Origin: Streptomyces chartreusis NRRL 3882
GTDB lineage: Bacteria > Actinomycetota > Actinomycetes > Streptomycetales > Streptomycetaceae
DNA: 64,000 nt
Reading direction: 5' to 3'
Assembly: GCF_900236475.1 (NCBI RefSeq)
Contig: NZ_LT963352.1
Span: 8,589,001 to 8,653,000 of the forward strand
In this document: piece by piece, positions 8,961 to 17,153 of the stretch
Layout: the number at the start of each line of letters is the position of its first letter
Position numbering within the stretch: position 1 is the stretch's first letter
Made by a program: the position numbers and the translations under genes
The notes under the pieces: generated by a model
What the model was told of the DNA's origin: nothing
Databases searched by the model: none
What the model saw: the letters and a program-made list of their open reading frames with translations, nothing else

Positions 8961-9335
8961 ATGGCCAACACGGAGACCGCACTGAAGGAATGCCTGAGCT
9001 CCATCGACGGGGCGACGGCCGTGGCACTCGTCGACTACACCAGCGGCATGGCGCTCGGCACCCTCGGTGGCAGCAAGGACTTCAACCTGGAAGTCGCCGC
9101 CGCCGGCAACACCGATGTCGTACGGGCCAAGCTGCGCACCATGGAACTCCTGGGCCTGAAGGAGGAGATCGAGGACATCCTGATCACCTTGAACTCCCAG
9201 TACCACCTCATCCGCCTGCTCAAGGGGCGCGGCGGCAGCGGACTGTTCCTGTACCTCGTGCTCGACGCGAGCCGCGCGAACCTGGCGATGGCCCGCCACC
9301 AGCTCCGCCGGATAGAAACGGACCTGGAGGTCTGA
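8961..9335 (+). CDS. Roadblock/LC7-like protein, last gene of cluster
   Basis: 124 aa, paralogue of the first gene of the cluster. Motifs in order: VALVDYTSGMALGTLGG, FNLEVAAAGNTDVV, ILITLNSQYHLIRLL, GLFLYLVLDASRANLAMAR. The ATG at 8961 follows GAAAGGAA. No transmembrane segment or signal peptide, so cytoplasmic. First and last genes differ mainly by an insertion or deletion in the central loop, suggesting duplication and separation within the cluster. Confidence 0.85.
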   Translation: MANTETALKECLSSIDGATAVALVDYTSGMALGTLGGSKDFNLEVAAAGNTDVVRAKLRTMELLGLKEEIEDILITLNSQYHLIRLLKGRGGSGLFLYLVLDASRANLAMARHQLRRIETDLEV

Positions 9336-9356
9336 ACCCCGCAACCCCGAACGGGA

Positions 9357-9387
9357 GCCCTCCGTCACGGATCACGTCGCGGAGGGC
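9357..9387 (+). terminator. Hairpin after the roadblock operon
   Basis: GCCCTCCG and CGGAGGGC form an 8-bp stem with a 15-base loop 21 bp after the roadblock operon. It overlaps the 3' end of the convergent hydrolase gene. Confidence 0.5.
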
Positions 9388-10382
9388 CCCGCGTTCGAGG
9401 GGTACACCTGCCCGCAGACGTTCCGGAGCCACTCGATCAGCAGCCGGTTAATCTCGGCGGGACGCTCCTGCTGGAGGAAGTGGCCGCAGCCGTCGAGGAT
9501 GTGGGAAGCCGTCAGTCCGGGCAGCGTGGCCGGGTACGCCTCGATGGCGTCGGCCAGCCAGGTCGTGGACGCGTCCAGGCCGCCGCCGATGAACAGCGAC
9601 GGCTGTGTGACGGGGGCGCCGGCGAAGTCCGCCAGGTCCTGCCAGTCCCGGTCCATGTTCCGGTAGCGGTTCAGGGCGCCGGTCATGCCCGTGCGTTCGA
9701 ACTCCCCGGCGAGGACGTCGAGATCGGCCTCGCTCAGCCAGTGCGGCAGCCGGTCCACGGGGAAGCGGTCGCGCAACCGGCCTCCGCGCGCCACGAAATG
9801 CGGGTCGGATCCGGGCATCGTGTCCGCGGACAGGGCCGCGTAGAAGCCCGCGAGCCAGCCGCGCACGTCGGGCTCGATCTCCGCCTCGGCCCGGCCGGGT
9901 TCCTGGAAGTACGAGACGTAGAACTCCTCCTCGCCGCCCATCCGCGCGAAGACCTCGCTGGGCCTGGGCCCGCCGGGCGGCGTGTAAGGGACGCTCAGCA
10001 GCGCGACCGCGCGGAACACGTCCGGCCGGACCAGCGCCGACGTCGCGGCGATGGTCGCCCCCCAGTCGTGCCCGACGAGCACCGCGGACCGCTCGCCCAG
10101 CGCCTCCACGACGGCGACGTTGTCGGCCACCAGTTCGAGCATCCGGTACGCGTCCACCTCCGCGGGCCGGGACGAGCGCCCGTAGCCGCGCACGTCGACG
10201 GCCACCGCGCGGTAGCCCGCGGCGGCCAGGGCGGGCAGCTGGTGGCGCCAGGCGTACCAGGACTCGGGGAATCCGTGCAGGAGCAGGACCAGCGGCCCGT
10301 CACCCTGCTCGACGAGGTGAAGGCGGCCGGCCGGTGAAGGGACCAGGCGATGTGTGGGGTCGACGGCGGACGTCTGCGGCAT
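9372..10382 (-). CDS. Epoxide-hydrolase-like alpha/beta hydrolase
   Basis: 336 aa, alpha/beta-hydrolase fold of the soluble epoxide hydrolase group. The oxyanion motif is HGFPESWYAWRHQ and the nucleophile elbow is VGHDWGATIA with catalytic Asp. The cap region follows, then the late acid (DASTTW region) and the catalytic His in DGCGHFLQQERP. Members hydrolyse epoxides to diols; some are fluoroacetate- or haloalkane-type dehalogenases, so the substrate is uncertain. The ATG at 10382 follows GGGAGGATCC at ideal spacing. Cytoplasmic, no signal peptide, single-gene unit. Confidence 0.9.
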   Translation of the reverse strand: MPQTSAVDPTHRLVPSPAGRLHLVEQGDGPLVLLLHGFPESWYAWRHQLPALAAAGYRAVAVDVRGYGRSSRPAEVDAYRMLELVADNVAVVEALGERSAVLVGHDWGATIAATSALVRPDVFRAVALLSVPYTPPGGPRPSEVFARMGGEEEFYVSYFQEPGRAEAEIEPDVRGWLAGFYAALSADTMPGSDPHFVARGGRLRDRFPVDRLPHWLSEADLDVLAGEFERTGMTGALNRYRNMDRDWQDLADFAGAPVTQPSLFIGGGLDASTTWLADAIEAYPATLPGLTASHILDGCGHFLQQERPAEINRLLIEWLRNVCGQVYPSNAGPSAT

Positions 10383-10460
10383 GGATCCTCCCGCGTTCCG
10401 AAGAAAGGGGCGCTCGGTCCATCGATCATGCAGCGCCCGCCGCGACGCACACGACGCCTG

Positions 10461-10475
10461 TTGCCGGTTCGGCAA
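10461..10475 (-). terminator. Small hairpin after the lamin-tail gene
   Basis: TTGCCG, loop GTT, CGGCAA lies 5 bp past the stop of the secreted lamin-tail gene. The stem is short, so only a weak candidate. Confidence 0.35.
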
Positions 10476-10480
10476 AAGGC

Positions 10481-10975
10481 TCAGCCGTGGAACGTGATGT
10501 ACCCGTTGCCGTCCTTGTCGGAGCCGCTCTTGGTGTACGAGTGCACGTCGGCGCGGCTGCCGGACGGCTTGTACACGTAGATCGTGTCCTTGTCGTTGTT
10601 CCACATGAAGTTGCAGTTGTCGCGGTACACGACGTTCTTGGCGTCGGAGTCGGCCCCGTTGCCGCCGCGCAGCTTCACGTAGTCACCCGGCTGAAGCGTG
10701 TGGCTCGCGGTGAAGGTGAACCTGTTCCCCGCGGCGTCCTTCACGACGTACCCCTTGAGGTTCACCGTCGTCGACCGCGAGTAGTTCTTGATGGTCAGGT
10801 ACTCCTCGTCGGTGTTCCCGCCCGAGCAGCGGTTGGAGTCCCTCCCGGGAGCGTCGTACTGGATCCCGCGGATCTTCAGCGCGGAGTTGTACTCGGCGGC
10901 CTGGGCCGGAACCGCCGTCAGGGCGGTCAGGGCCCCGGCGGCGACAGCCGTGGTGGCGACAAGGCGTATACGCAT
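10481..10975 (-). CDS. Secreted lamin-tail-domain protein
   Basis: 164 aa exported protein. Residues 1-30 form a Sec signal peptide (MRIRLVATTAVAAGALTALT, cleavage after AQA). The mature part is a lamin tail (LTD) beta-sandwich: YNSALKIRGIQYDAPG, EEYLTIKNYSRSTTVNL, GYVVKDAAGNRF, HTLQPGDYVKLRGGNG, FMWNNDKDTIYVYKPSG. The family occurs alone or attached to nucleases; here there is no catalytic domain, so a binding or structural role is likely. The ATG at 10975 follows AGGGGGACG; an upstream ATG at 10996 has a poorer site. Confidence 0.87.
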   Translation of the reverse strand: MRIRLVATTAVAAGALTALTAVPAQAAEYNSALKIRGIQYDAPGRDSNRCSGGNTDEEYLTIKNYSRSTTVNLKGYVVKDAAGNRFTFTASHTLQPGDYVKLRGGNGADSDAKNVVYRDNCNFMWNNDKDTIYVYKPSGSRADVHSYTKSGSDKDGNGYITFHG

Positions 10976-11066
10976 GGACGTTCGTCCCCCTTGCATGGCC
11001 CTCTGGTGAAGGCGATGTGATGGTTCGGTGAAGCATCCGGATCGTACACGGTTCAAGCACGCATAA

Positions 11067-11101
11067 GGGCGGGTCCGGTGGCATTGCCACCGGACCCGCC
11101 C
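11067..11101 (-). terminator. Strong terminator after fprA
   Basis: GGGCGGGTCCGGTGG and CCACCGGACCCGCCC form a perfect 15-bp stem around a 5-base loop, 17 bp beyond the ferredoxin reductase stop. Confidence 0.85.
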
Positions 11102-11117
11102 ACGGGGTGTGGAGACG

Positions 11118-12482
11118 TCAGGCGCCGCTGGCCCGCAGCATGTCCTCACGCTCGACGATCTTCACGCGCTCGCGACCCTCGGGCGCGCCCAGCGCCTTCT
11201 CCGCGGCGTCCAGCTTGTACCAGCCGTCCCAGGTGGTGAAGCGGACGTTCCGCTCGGCGAGGAACGCGTCCACGGCCTCGAGGGCGGGGGAGGCGGGCGT
11301 GTGCAGCCGGCCGTTCGCGTAGTCGTCCAGCAGGTTCGCCACCGTCTCGTTCGCGTCGCCCTTGGTGTGGCCGATGAGGCCGACGGGGCCGCGCCGGATC
11401 CAGCCGGTGACGTACGTGGACTGAAGGTGCTCGCCGGTCTCCTGCATGACCCGGCCGCCCTCGTCGGGGACGGTGCCGGAGTCGAGGTCCCAGGGCAGCT
11501 TGGGGAGTTTGTCGGACAGGTAGCCGACGGCGCGGTAGACCGCGCCGACGTCCCAGGTCTTGAACGTGCCGACGCCCTTGACGTTGCCGGTGCCGTCGAG
11601 TTCCGTGCGCTCGGTGCGCAGCCCGACGACCTTGCCGTCCTCGCCCAGGATCTCCACCGGCGACTCGAAGAAGTGCAGGAAGAGCTTGTGGGGCCGGTCG
11701 CCGACGTCGCGGATGGCCCAGTTCTCCAGGGTCTTGGCGACCATGTCTGCCTGCTTGTTGCCGCGCCGGGTCGCGATCGAGCCCTCGTCGTAGTCGATGT
11801 CCTCGGGGTCGACGATGACCTCGATGTTGGGGGAGTGGTCCAGCTCCCGCAACTCCATCGGGCTGAACTTCGCCTGGGCCGGGCCGCGGCGGCCGAACAC
11901 GTGGATCTCCTTGGCCCGGTTGCCCTTGAGTCCCTCGTAGACGTTCGGCGGGATCTCCGTCGGGAGCAGCTCGTCCGCCGTCTTGGCCAGGACGCGTGCG
12001 ATGTCGAGCGCGACGTTGCCGACGCCGAGCACGGCGACCTTCTCCGCCTCCAGCGGCCAGGTGCGCGGCACGTCCGGGTGGCCGTCGTACCAGGACACGA
12101 AGTCCGCTGCACCGTACGAGCCGTCGAGGTCGATGCCCGGGAGGGACAGCGCCCGGTCGGCCATCGCGCCGGTGGCGAAGATCACGCCGTCGTAGAACGC
12201 CCGCAGGTCGTCCAGGCTGATGTCGGTGCCGTAGTCCACGTTGCCGAAGAGCCGGATCTGCGGCTTGTCGAGGACCTGGTGCAGGGCGGTGATGATGCCC
12301 TTGATCCGCGGGTGGTCGGGGGCGACGCCGTACCGGATCAGTCCGAACGGCGCCGGCATGCGCTCGAAGATGTCGATGGACACGCCGGGTTCGGCGGCCA
12401 CCTCGGACTTGAGCAGGGCGTCGGCGGCGTAGATCCCGGCGGGGCCGGATCCGACGATGGCTACCCGCAGGGGGCGGGGCAT
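11118..12482 (-). CDS. fprA: NADPH:ferredoxin reductase, FprA/adrenodoxin reductase type
   Basis: 454 aa flavoprotein transferring electrons from NADPH to ferredoxin. It has the FAD GxGxxG motif in VAIVGSGPAGIYAADAL, and PFGLIRYGVAPDHPRIK, typical of the adrenodoxin reductase/FprA group. The NADP Rossmann motif is VLGVGNVALDIARVLA and FGRRGPAQAKFSP follows. The C-terminal WIRRGPVGLIGHTKGDA completes the fold. The ATG at 12482 follows AAGGGAACC. Likely supplies reduced ferredoxin to P450s or Fe-S enzymes. A 20-bp inverted repeat lies about 50 bp upstream, and a strong terminator follows. Confidence 0.95.
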   Translation of the reverse strand: MPRPLRVAIVGSGPAGIYAADALLKSEVAAEPGVSIDIFERMPAPFGLIRYGVAPDHPRIKGIITALHQVLDKPQIRLFGNVDYGTDISLDDLRAFYDGVIFATGAMADRALSLPGIDLDGSYGAADFVSWYDGHPDVPRTWPLEAEKVAVLGVGNVALDIARVLAKTADELLPTEIPPNVYEGLKGNRAKEIHVFGRRGPAQAKFSPMELRELDHSPNIEVIVDPEDIDYDEGSIATRRGNKQADMVAKTLENWAIRDVGDRPHKLFLHFFESPVEILGEDGKVVGLRTERTELDGTGNVKGVGTFKTWDVGAVYRAVGYLSDKLPKLPWDLDSGTVPDEGGRVMQETGEHLQSTYVTGWIRRGPVGLIGHTKGDANETVANLLDDYANGRLHTPASPALEAVDAFLAERNVRFTTWDGWYKLDAAEKALGAPEGRERVKIVEREDMLRASGA

Positions 12483-12530
12483 GGTCAGGTTCCCTTCGAG
12501 CGGCGACAAGCGATCTCGCCGTGAAGCCTA

Positions 12531-12550
12531 AACTGAGGCATGCCTAAGTT
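12531..12550 (-). promoter_or_regulatory. 20-bp inverted repeat upstream of fprA, candidate operator
   Basis: AACTGAGGCA meets TGCCTAAGTT with one mismatched pair, centred about 58 bp upstream of the fprA start. The TTAGG/CCTAA-like half sites recall DtxR/DmdR-family iron boxes, but the half-site spacing is shorter than the 19-bp consensus. The assignment to an iron regulator is therefore only a guess. Confidence 0.5.
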
Positions 12551-12572
12551 GGTACGCGGGTCCGGTCTATGA

Positions 12573-12595
12573 GCTCATAAGGCGACCTTATGAGC
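12573..12595 (-). terminator. Hairpin downstream of SpoIIE phosphatase gene
   Basis: GCTCATAAGG, loop CGA, CCTTATGAGC: a perfect 10-bp stem 15 bp past the TAA of the phosphatase gene. It overlaps a second palindrome, TATGAGCTCATA, at 12568-12579, so an operator role is also possible. Confidence 0.65.
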
Positions 12596-12610
12596 ACCCC
12601 TCGTGGCTGC

Positions 12611-15349
12611 TTATGGCAGCGGCTGCTCCGCCCAGATCACCTTCCCGGCGGGCAGATAGCGCGTCCCCCAGCGCTCGGCGAGCTGCGCGACCAGGAACAG
12701 CCCTCGCCCGCCCTCGTCCGTCATCGTCGCGTACCGCAGACGCGGCGACGTGCTGCTGCTGTCGGACACTTCGCAGATCAGGTTGCGGTCGCGCAGCACC
12801 CGGACGTGGATGGGGCCGCCCCCGTACCGGAGCGCGTTGGTGACCAGCTCGCTCAGGATCAGCTCCGTGGTGAACGTCAGCTCGTCCAGTCCCCACCGGG
12901 CCAGCTGCCGGGTGACCGCCGCCCGTACCTCGCCCACGGCCGCCGGATCGGCCGGCACCGGCCACTCGGCGACCTGGTCGGCGGCGAGGGCCCGGGTGCG
13001 CGCGACGATCAGCGCGATGTCGTCGCTGGAGCGAGCCGTGAGCTGCGAGTCCAGGACGGTCCGGCAGGTGTCCTCCGGTGACCGGCCGGACCGGCCCAGC
13101 GCCTCGCGCAGCATGTCCAGCCCGACGTCGATGTCCCGCTCCCGGTCCTCGACCAGCCCGTCGGTGTAGAGGACGAGCCGACTGCCCTCCGCCAGCTCCA
13201 GCTCCGCCGTCTCGAAGGGCAGGCCGCCGAGCCCGAGCGGGGGGCCGGCGGGCACGTCGGGGAACTCGACACTGCCGTCGGGATGAATCAGCGCCGGCGG
13301 GGGATGCCCGGCCCGTGCGACGGTACAGCGCCGGGAGACCGGGTCGTACACGGCGTACAGACAGGTCGCGCCGGTGACGGGGGCGCTGCCCTCCTCCTCC
13401 GTCTCGTCCTGGTCGATGCGGCCGACCAGCTCGTCCAGCAGGGCGATGAGTTCGTCGGGCGGGAGGTCGAGGGCGGAGAAGTTGTGCACCGCGGTGCGCA
13501 GCCGTCCCATGGTGGCCGCGGCGTGCAGCCCGTGGCCGACGACGTCCCCGACCACGAGCGCGACGCGGGCCCCCGACAACGGCAGCACGTCGAACCAGTC
13601 GCCGCCCACCCCGGCCTGCGCGGGCAGATAACGGTAGGCGATCTCCAGGGCGTCCTGTTCGGGCAGGTTCCGGGGGAGCAGGCTGCGCTGGAGCGTCACC
13701 GCCATGCTGTGCTCGCGGGTGTAGCGGCGCGCGTTGTCGATGGAGACGGCGGCCCGCGCGACCAGCTCCTCCGCCAGGGCCAGCTCGTCCGTGTCGAAGG
13801 GCTCCGGCTTCTCGAAGCGCCAGAAGCTGACCACGCCGAGCACCAGGGAACCGGCCCGCAGCGGCACGGTGATCAGGGAGTGGATGCCGTACTCCACGAT
13901 CTGCGCGGAGCGCTCGAGGTCCTGCGCCTGCCAGCCGGGGGCCTCGCTCAGCCGGGGTTCCAGGACGGGCCGGCCGGTGTCGAGGCTGCGGCCCTGCGGG
14001 GAGGACTCGACGAACCTGATCCGCTCGCCGACGGGGTAGAGCGGGGCGTCCTTGCGGACCCCGCTGAGCGCCACCCGGCTGAGCGCGGCCGCCGCGTCCG
14101 GCTGCCCGCCGCCCAGCACCGCGTCGAACAGGTCCACGGTGGCGAAGTCGGCGAACCGGGGAACCGCCAGCTCGGCAAGCTCCTCGGCCGTACGGGTCAC
14201 GTCCAGGCTCGTCCCGATGCCCACCCCGGCGTCGTACAGCATGTTGAGCCGTTCCCGCGCGGCCTCGGCCCGGCCGGACAGGGCACGCAGCTCGGTGGAG
14301 TCGCGGAGCGTGGCGACGCTGCCGGGCGGGACGCCCGCACGGTCCGTGGTGCGCTGGTTCACGGCGAGCAGCCGGTCCCCGACGAGATGCACTTCGTCCG
14401 TGGCGACGCGCCCGGAGGCCAGCAGCTCGGCGGTGCCGGGGTCGAGCCCCAGGCTGAGCACGTGCCGTCCCTCGGCGTCGGCGGGCAGTCCGAGCAGCCG
14501 GTGCGCCTCGTCGTTGGCGAGCAGCAGGGTGCCCCCGTCGTCGACGATGAGCACGCCCTCGCGGACGGCGTGCAGCACGGCGTCGTGGTGCTCGTACATC
14601 CGGGTCATCTCGTGCGGCCCGAGCCCGTGCGTCTGGCGCAGCAGCCGCCGGCTCACCAGCGCGGCACCCGCCGTCGCCAGGGCCAGCGCCGCCGCGGCGG
14701 CGGACAGCACGAGCGGCAGCTGACGGTCCGCGGTACCGCCGACGTTCTTCGTCGTGATGCCCGCCGAGACCAGCCCCACGACCCGGCCGTCCGGATTCTT
14801 CACCGGCACCACGGCCTGGACCAGCGGACCGATGGTGCCCTCGATCTCCTCGGTGAACGACTCCCCGGCCAGCGCCGGCGCGATCGTCCCCACGAACTTC
14901 TTCCCGATGCGGTCCGGCTTGGGATGGGTGTAGCGGATCCCGTCGGTGTTCATGACGACGATGAAGTCGACCTTCGACTGCTCACGGGCGGCCTCGGCAC
15001 GCGGCTGGAGCACCGCCGTGGGGTCGGGGCTCTCCAGCGCCTCGACCGTGCCCGGCGCGTTGGCGAAGGTCTCCGCGACGGCGAGCGAACGGTTGCGCGC
15101 CTCCTGGGTCGTGTCGTGCCGCACTTGCAGGACCAGCGCCACCACGGCCGCCACCACCAGCAGCAGCACGATCACCACGACGAGCAGGAACACCTGTCCG
15201 GCGACACTGCGTCCGCCCAGCACCGACCGCAGCCCCGCCACCGGCTGCCACCGCGACGGGCCCGCCTCCCGCCGCTGCCGTCGGGCAGACGGCGCAGCGC
15301 CGGGCCGCAGGGGCGATCGAGTCCCGGATCGACCCAAGAGTCGGACCAT
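12611..15349 (-). CDS. Membrane sensor with SpoIIE-type PP2C phosphatase and anti-sigma kinase domains
   Basis: 912 aa multidomain regulator. TM helices at about 51-76 and 207-231 bracket an extracellular Cache-type sensor (VDFIVVMNTDGIRYTHP). A PAS domain follows (GVLIVDDGGTLLLANDEA), then GAF, then a SpoIIE/PP2C phosphatase (GVGGDWFDVLPLSG, VVGDVVGHGLHAA). The C-terminal HATPase has an RsbW-like N-box (LILSELVTNALRYGG) and DEGGRGLFLVAQLAERWG. It probably senses a small organic ligand and controls a partner-switching sigma-factor pathway by dephosphorylating an anti-anti-sigma factor, with its own kinase domain opposing this. No anti-anti-sigma or sigma gene is adjacent. ATG start at 15349. 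Confidence 0.92.
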   Translation of the reverse strand: MVRLLGRSGTRSPLRPGAAPSARRQRREAGPSRWQPVAGLRSVLGGRSVAGQVFLLVVVIVLLLVVAAVVALVLQVRHDTTQEARNRSLAVAETFANAPGTVEALESPDPTAVLQPRAEAAREQSKVDFIVVMNTDGIRYTHPKPDRIGKKFVGTIAPALAGESFTEEIEGTIGPLVQAVVPVKNPDGRVVGLVSAGITTKNVGGTADRQLPLVLSAAAAALALATAGAALVSRRLLRQTHGLGPHEMTRMYEHHDAVLHAVREGVLIVDDGGTLLLANDEAHRLLGLPADAEGRHVLSLGLDPGTAELLASGRVATDEVHLVGDRLLAVNQRTTDRAGVPPGSVATLRDSTELRALSGRAEAARERLNMLYDAGVGIGTSLDVTRTAEELAELAVPRFADFATVDLFDAVLGGGQPDAAAALSRVALSGVRKDAPLYPVGERIRFVESSPQGRSLDTGRPVLEPRLSEAPGWQAQDLERSAQIVEYGIHSLITVPLRAGSLVLGVVSFWRFEKPEPFDTDELALAEELVARAAVSIDNARRYTREHSMAVTLQRSLLPRNLPEQDALEIAYRYLPAQAGVGGDWFDVLPLSGARVALVVGDVVGHGLHAAATMGRLRTAVHNFSALDLPPDELIALLDELVGRIDQDETEEEGSAPVTGATCLYAVYDPVSRRCTVARAGHPPPALIHPDGSVEFPDVPAGPPLGLGGLPFETAELELAEGSRLVLYTDGLVEDRERDIDVGLDMLREALGRSGRSPEDTCRTVLDSQLTARSSDDIALIVARTRALAADQVAEWPVPADPAAVGEVRAAVTRQLARWGLDELTFTTELILSELVTNALRYGGGPIHVRVLRDRNLICEVSDSSSTSPRLRYATMTDEGGRGLFLVAQLAERWGTRYLPAGKVIWAEQPLP

Positions 15350-15454
15350 GTGCCATGTCTACACTGCCCGGCCGCGCGAGGCGAGGGGCGTCACCCATGG
15401 TGACAGGGGGCCTCACCGTTTCGTCACCCCGCAGCCTCAGGACGGCTCGCGGCC

Positions 15455-16000
15455 TCAGGTGCTCAGGGAGCGGGCGAGCTCGCTCGTGGCCCGGGCGATC
15501 TCCGTGTCCTCGTCCGCCATCAGCCGGCCGAGCTCACCGCGCCGGGCCCGCACCGCCTGCCGCGCCGCACGCTCCCACACCACCGGGTTCTCCCGGCGGT
15601 TCAGCAGCTTCGGGTAGACGGCGGCGGTGCTCTCCCACTGCCGGGCGTCGGCGATGCTCTTGAGCAGCTGGATGATCTGGGCGCGGCAGGTCACCTGCGG
15701 CAGCTTCGCCAGCTCCCACAGGAAGGGAACCGTGGCGGCCGTCGCCTGTTCCACGACGAAGCCGAACTGACAGATCCGCCGGCGCAGGTCGGCGAGTGCG
15801 GAGCGGGCGGTCTCGGCGTCACCCCAGGCGATGCCGTTGAGCAGGAGGGGAATGGCCGCCGCCGAACCGGTGGAGTCCTGGATGTCACCCCAGGGCACGC
15901 CGTCCAGGGCGGTGAGCGGCGTGGTCCTGGCGACCCCGGACGGGGCGTCGGGGCGCTGTGGGCGCTCGCTGCTCGGGTGTTCCGTCGAAGCGCTGCGCAT
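15455..16000 (-). CDS. HEAT-like helical hypothetical protein
   Basis: 181 aa, not recognised by name. After a disordered N-terminus of about 30 residues come regularly spaced helices (AAIPLLLNGIAWGD, ALADLRRRICQFGFVVE, TVPFLWELAKLPQVTC, AQIIQLLKSIADA) in a HEAT/ARM-like pattern suited to protein binding. Starts at the ATG at 16000, 28 bp after the stop of the anti-sigma kinase gene, so probably in one operon with it. No catalytic residues, signal or membrane segment are visible. A longer frame from 16459 is the shadow of the kinase gene. Confidence 0.75.
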   Translation of the reverse strand: MRSASTEHPSSERPQRPDAPSGVARTTPLTALDGVPWGDIQDSTGSAAAIPLLLNGIAWGDAETARSALADLRRRICQFGFVVEQATAATVPFLWELAKLPQVTCRAQIIQLLKSIADARQWESTAAVYPKLLNRRENPVVWERAARQAVRARRGELGRLMADEDTEIARATSELARSLST

Positions 16001-16028
16001 GGCGAGGGGCCTTTCCGCGGCAGTCGTG

Positions 16029-16631
16029 TCAGATGGGGGGACAGGTCGACAACCTGGCCCAGACCGTCTTGCCCGCCGGAGGGCAGGGGGTCCAGCCCCA
16101 CTCCTCGGACAGGGCGTCGACGATGCACAGGCCCCTGCCGTGCTCCTCCAGGGCGGAGCCGGTGGGGGCGTACACGGGCGGGTGGTCGTCGGGGTCGGAG
16201 ACGGTGACCAGCAGGTGCGTGGGGTCCAGGAGGAATCCGAGCCGGATCTCCGCAGCGGCCGGCATACCGGTCGTACCCGCCGCCCCCGGCGCCGCGTGTG
16301 TCGCGGCGTTGGCGGCGAGCTCGGTGATGACCAGCGTCGTGTCGTCGCAGCGGTGGTCGAGCGACCAGAGGTGCAGGGTGTCGCGGGTGAAGGACCGGGC
16401 GCGCGCGAACCCCTCCCTGCTGCACTCGACGCGCAGGGCGGCCGAGGCGGACAGGGCACCGGAGGGCTGCGGCATCGTCTCCGGCATCGGGGGCGGGGTC
16501 ACGTACGGCGCCGCCTCGTACGGCGTCACCGTGCGCGGGCCGGGCGGGAACCCGGTGCTCGTGGCGGGTGCGCCTGCGTGTGCCGCAGCCCCGCTGGGCG
16601 GCCGGAGCACGTGGTGCGCAGCTGATGACAC
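16029..16631 (-). CDS. RsbW-like ATP-binding anti-sigma/regulatory kinase
   Basis: 200 aa, HATPase_c (GHKL) protein of the abundant Streptomyces RsbW-like group. Residues 1-65 are Pro/Ala-rich. The GHKL N-box is in VITELAANAATHAA, the G1-like segment is VSDPDDHPPV, and the G2 box is HGRGLCIVDALSEEWGW. GTG start at 16631 behind GGGGAG. Such proteins phosphorylate anti-anti-sigma factors or bind sigma factors, and commonly sit beside DUF397/Scr1-type pairs, as here (divergent, about 170 bp away). The downstream HEAT-like gene may encode a partner. Confidence 0.88.
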   Translation of the reverse strand: MSSAAHHVLRPPSGAAAHAGAPATSTGFPPGPRTVTPYEAAPYVTPPPMPETMPQPSGALSASAALRVECSREGFARARSFTRDTLHLWSLDHRCDDTTLVITELAANAATHAAPGAAGTTGMPAAAEIRLGFLLDPTHLLVTVSDPDDHPPVYAPTGSALEEHGRGLCIVDALSEEWGWTPCPPAGKTVWARLSTCPPI

Positions 16632-16800
16632 GGCATCTCCCCGATGCGAGGTCAGAACGCGGCGCCGACAAAGGGGTTGACGCCGCGGCTATTATCCACG
16701 CTGACGGCGTCCGCGTGCAATTGCACGCGAAATTGCGTGAAAAACGAGCCGTGTTGGGTACGCAAGCCGGGACGTGAACGAGAACAGCAAGGAGACCGCG

Positions 16801-17031
16801 GTGCCACCAGTGCAGAACGGAGTGCAGGCAAGCTCGTTGGAGGCCTGCTGGATCAAGAGCCGCCGCAGCAACGCCGAGGGCAACTGCGTCGAGGTCGCCG
16901 CTCTCGTCGACGGGGGGATCGCGATGCGCAACTCCCGTGACCCCGATGGGCCCGCGCTCGTCTACACCGCGGCGGAGGTGGCGGCTTTCCTGGCCGGAGC
17001 GAAGGACGGCGAGTTCGACCACCTGCTGTGA
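16801..17031 (+). CDS. DUF397 small protein
   Basis: 76 aa DUF397 protein (CWIKSRRSNAEGNCVEVA, GIAMRNSRDPDGPALVYTA, EVAAFLAGAKDGEFDHLL). GTG at 16801 chosen because AAGGAG lies 6 bases upstream; the GTG at 16774 lacks a site. DUF397 proteins are nearly always encoded next to an Scr1/DUF5753 HTH regulator and often near an RsbW-like kinase, and some pairs act on growth or development. Usually the HTH gene comes first; here the DUF397 gene precedes it by 122 bp. Confidence 0.9.
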   Translation: MPPVQNGVQASSLEACWIKSRRSNAEGNCVEVAALVDGGIAMRNSRDPDGPALVYTAAEVAAFLAGAKDGEFDHLL

Positions 17032-17153
17032 GGCCGGCCTGGTGAAGTGGAGCCCAACTCGCCACTTCTGTGCGGCTGCTCCGAGGGATGCGAGCACGCC
17101 CGGCAGAGTGCGATAGTGTAAATCGCCCTTGTGCCGGTCTGCTGGGAGTCAGG

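Noticed and set aside
10975..11149. Longer starts for the lamin-tail protein
   Set aside because: Upstream codons precede the signal peptide without a ribosome-binding site and would bury the export signal.
12568..12579. TATGAGCTCATA palindrome considered as an operator
   Set aside because: It overlaps the terminator-like hairpin after the phosphatase gene; the terminator explanation is simpler.
13283..15403. Open frame of 706 codons antisense to the SpoIIE phosphatase gene
   Set aside because: Its codon positions mirror the third-position G/C of the real gene, it has no family motif, and the opposite strand has a clear multidomain protein.
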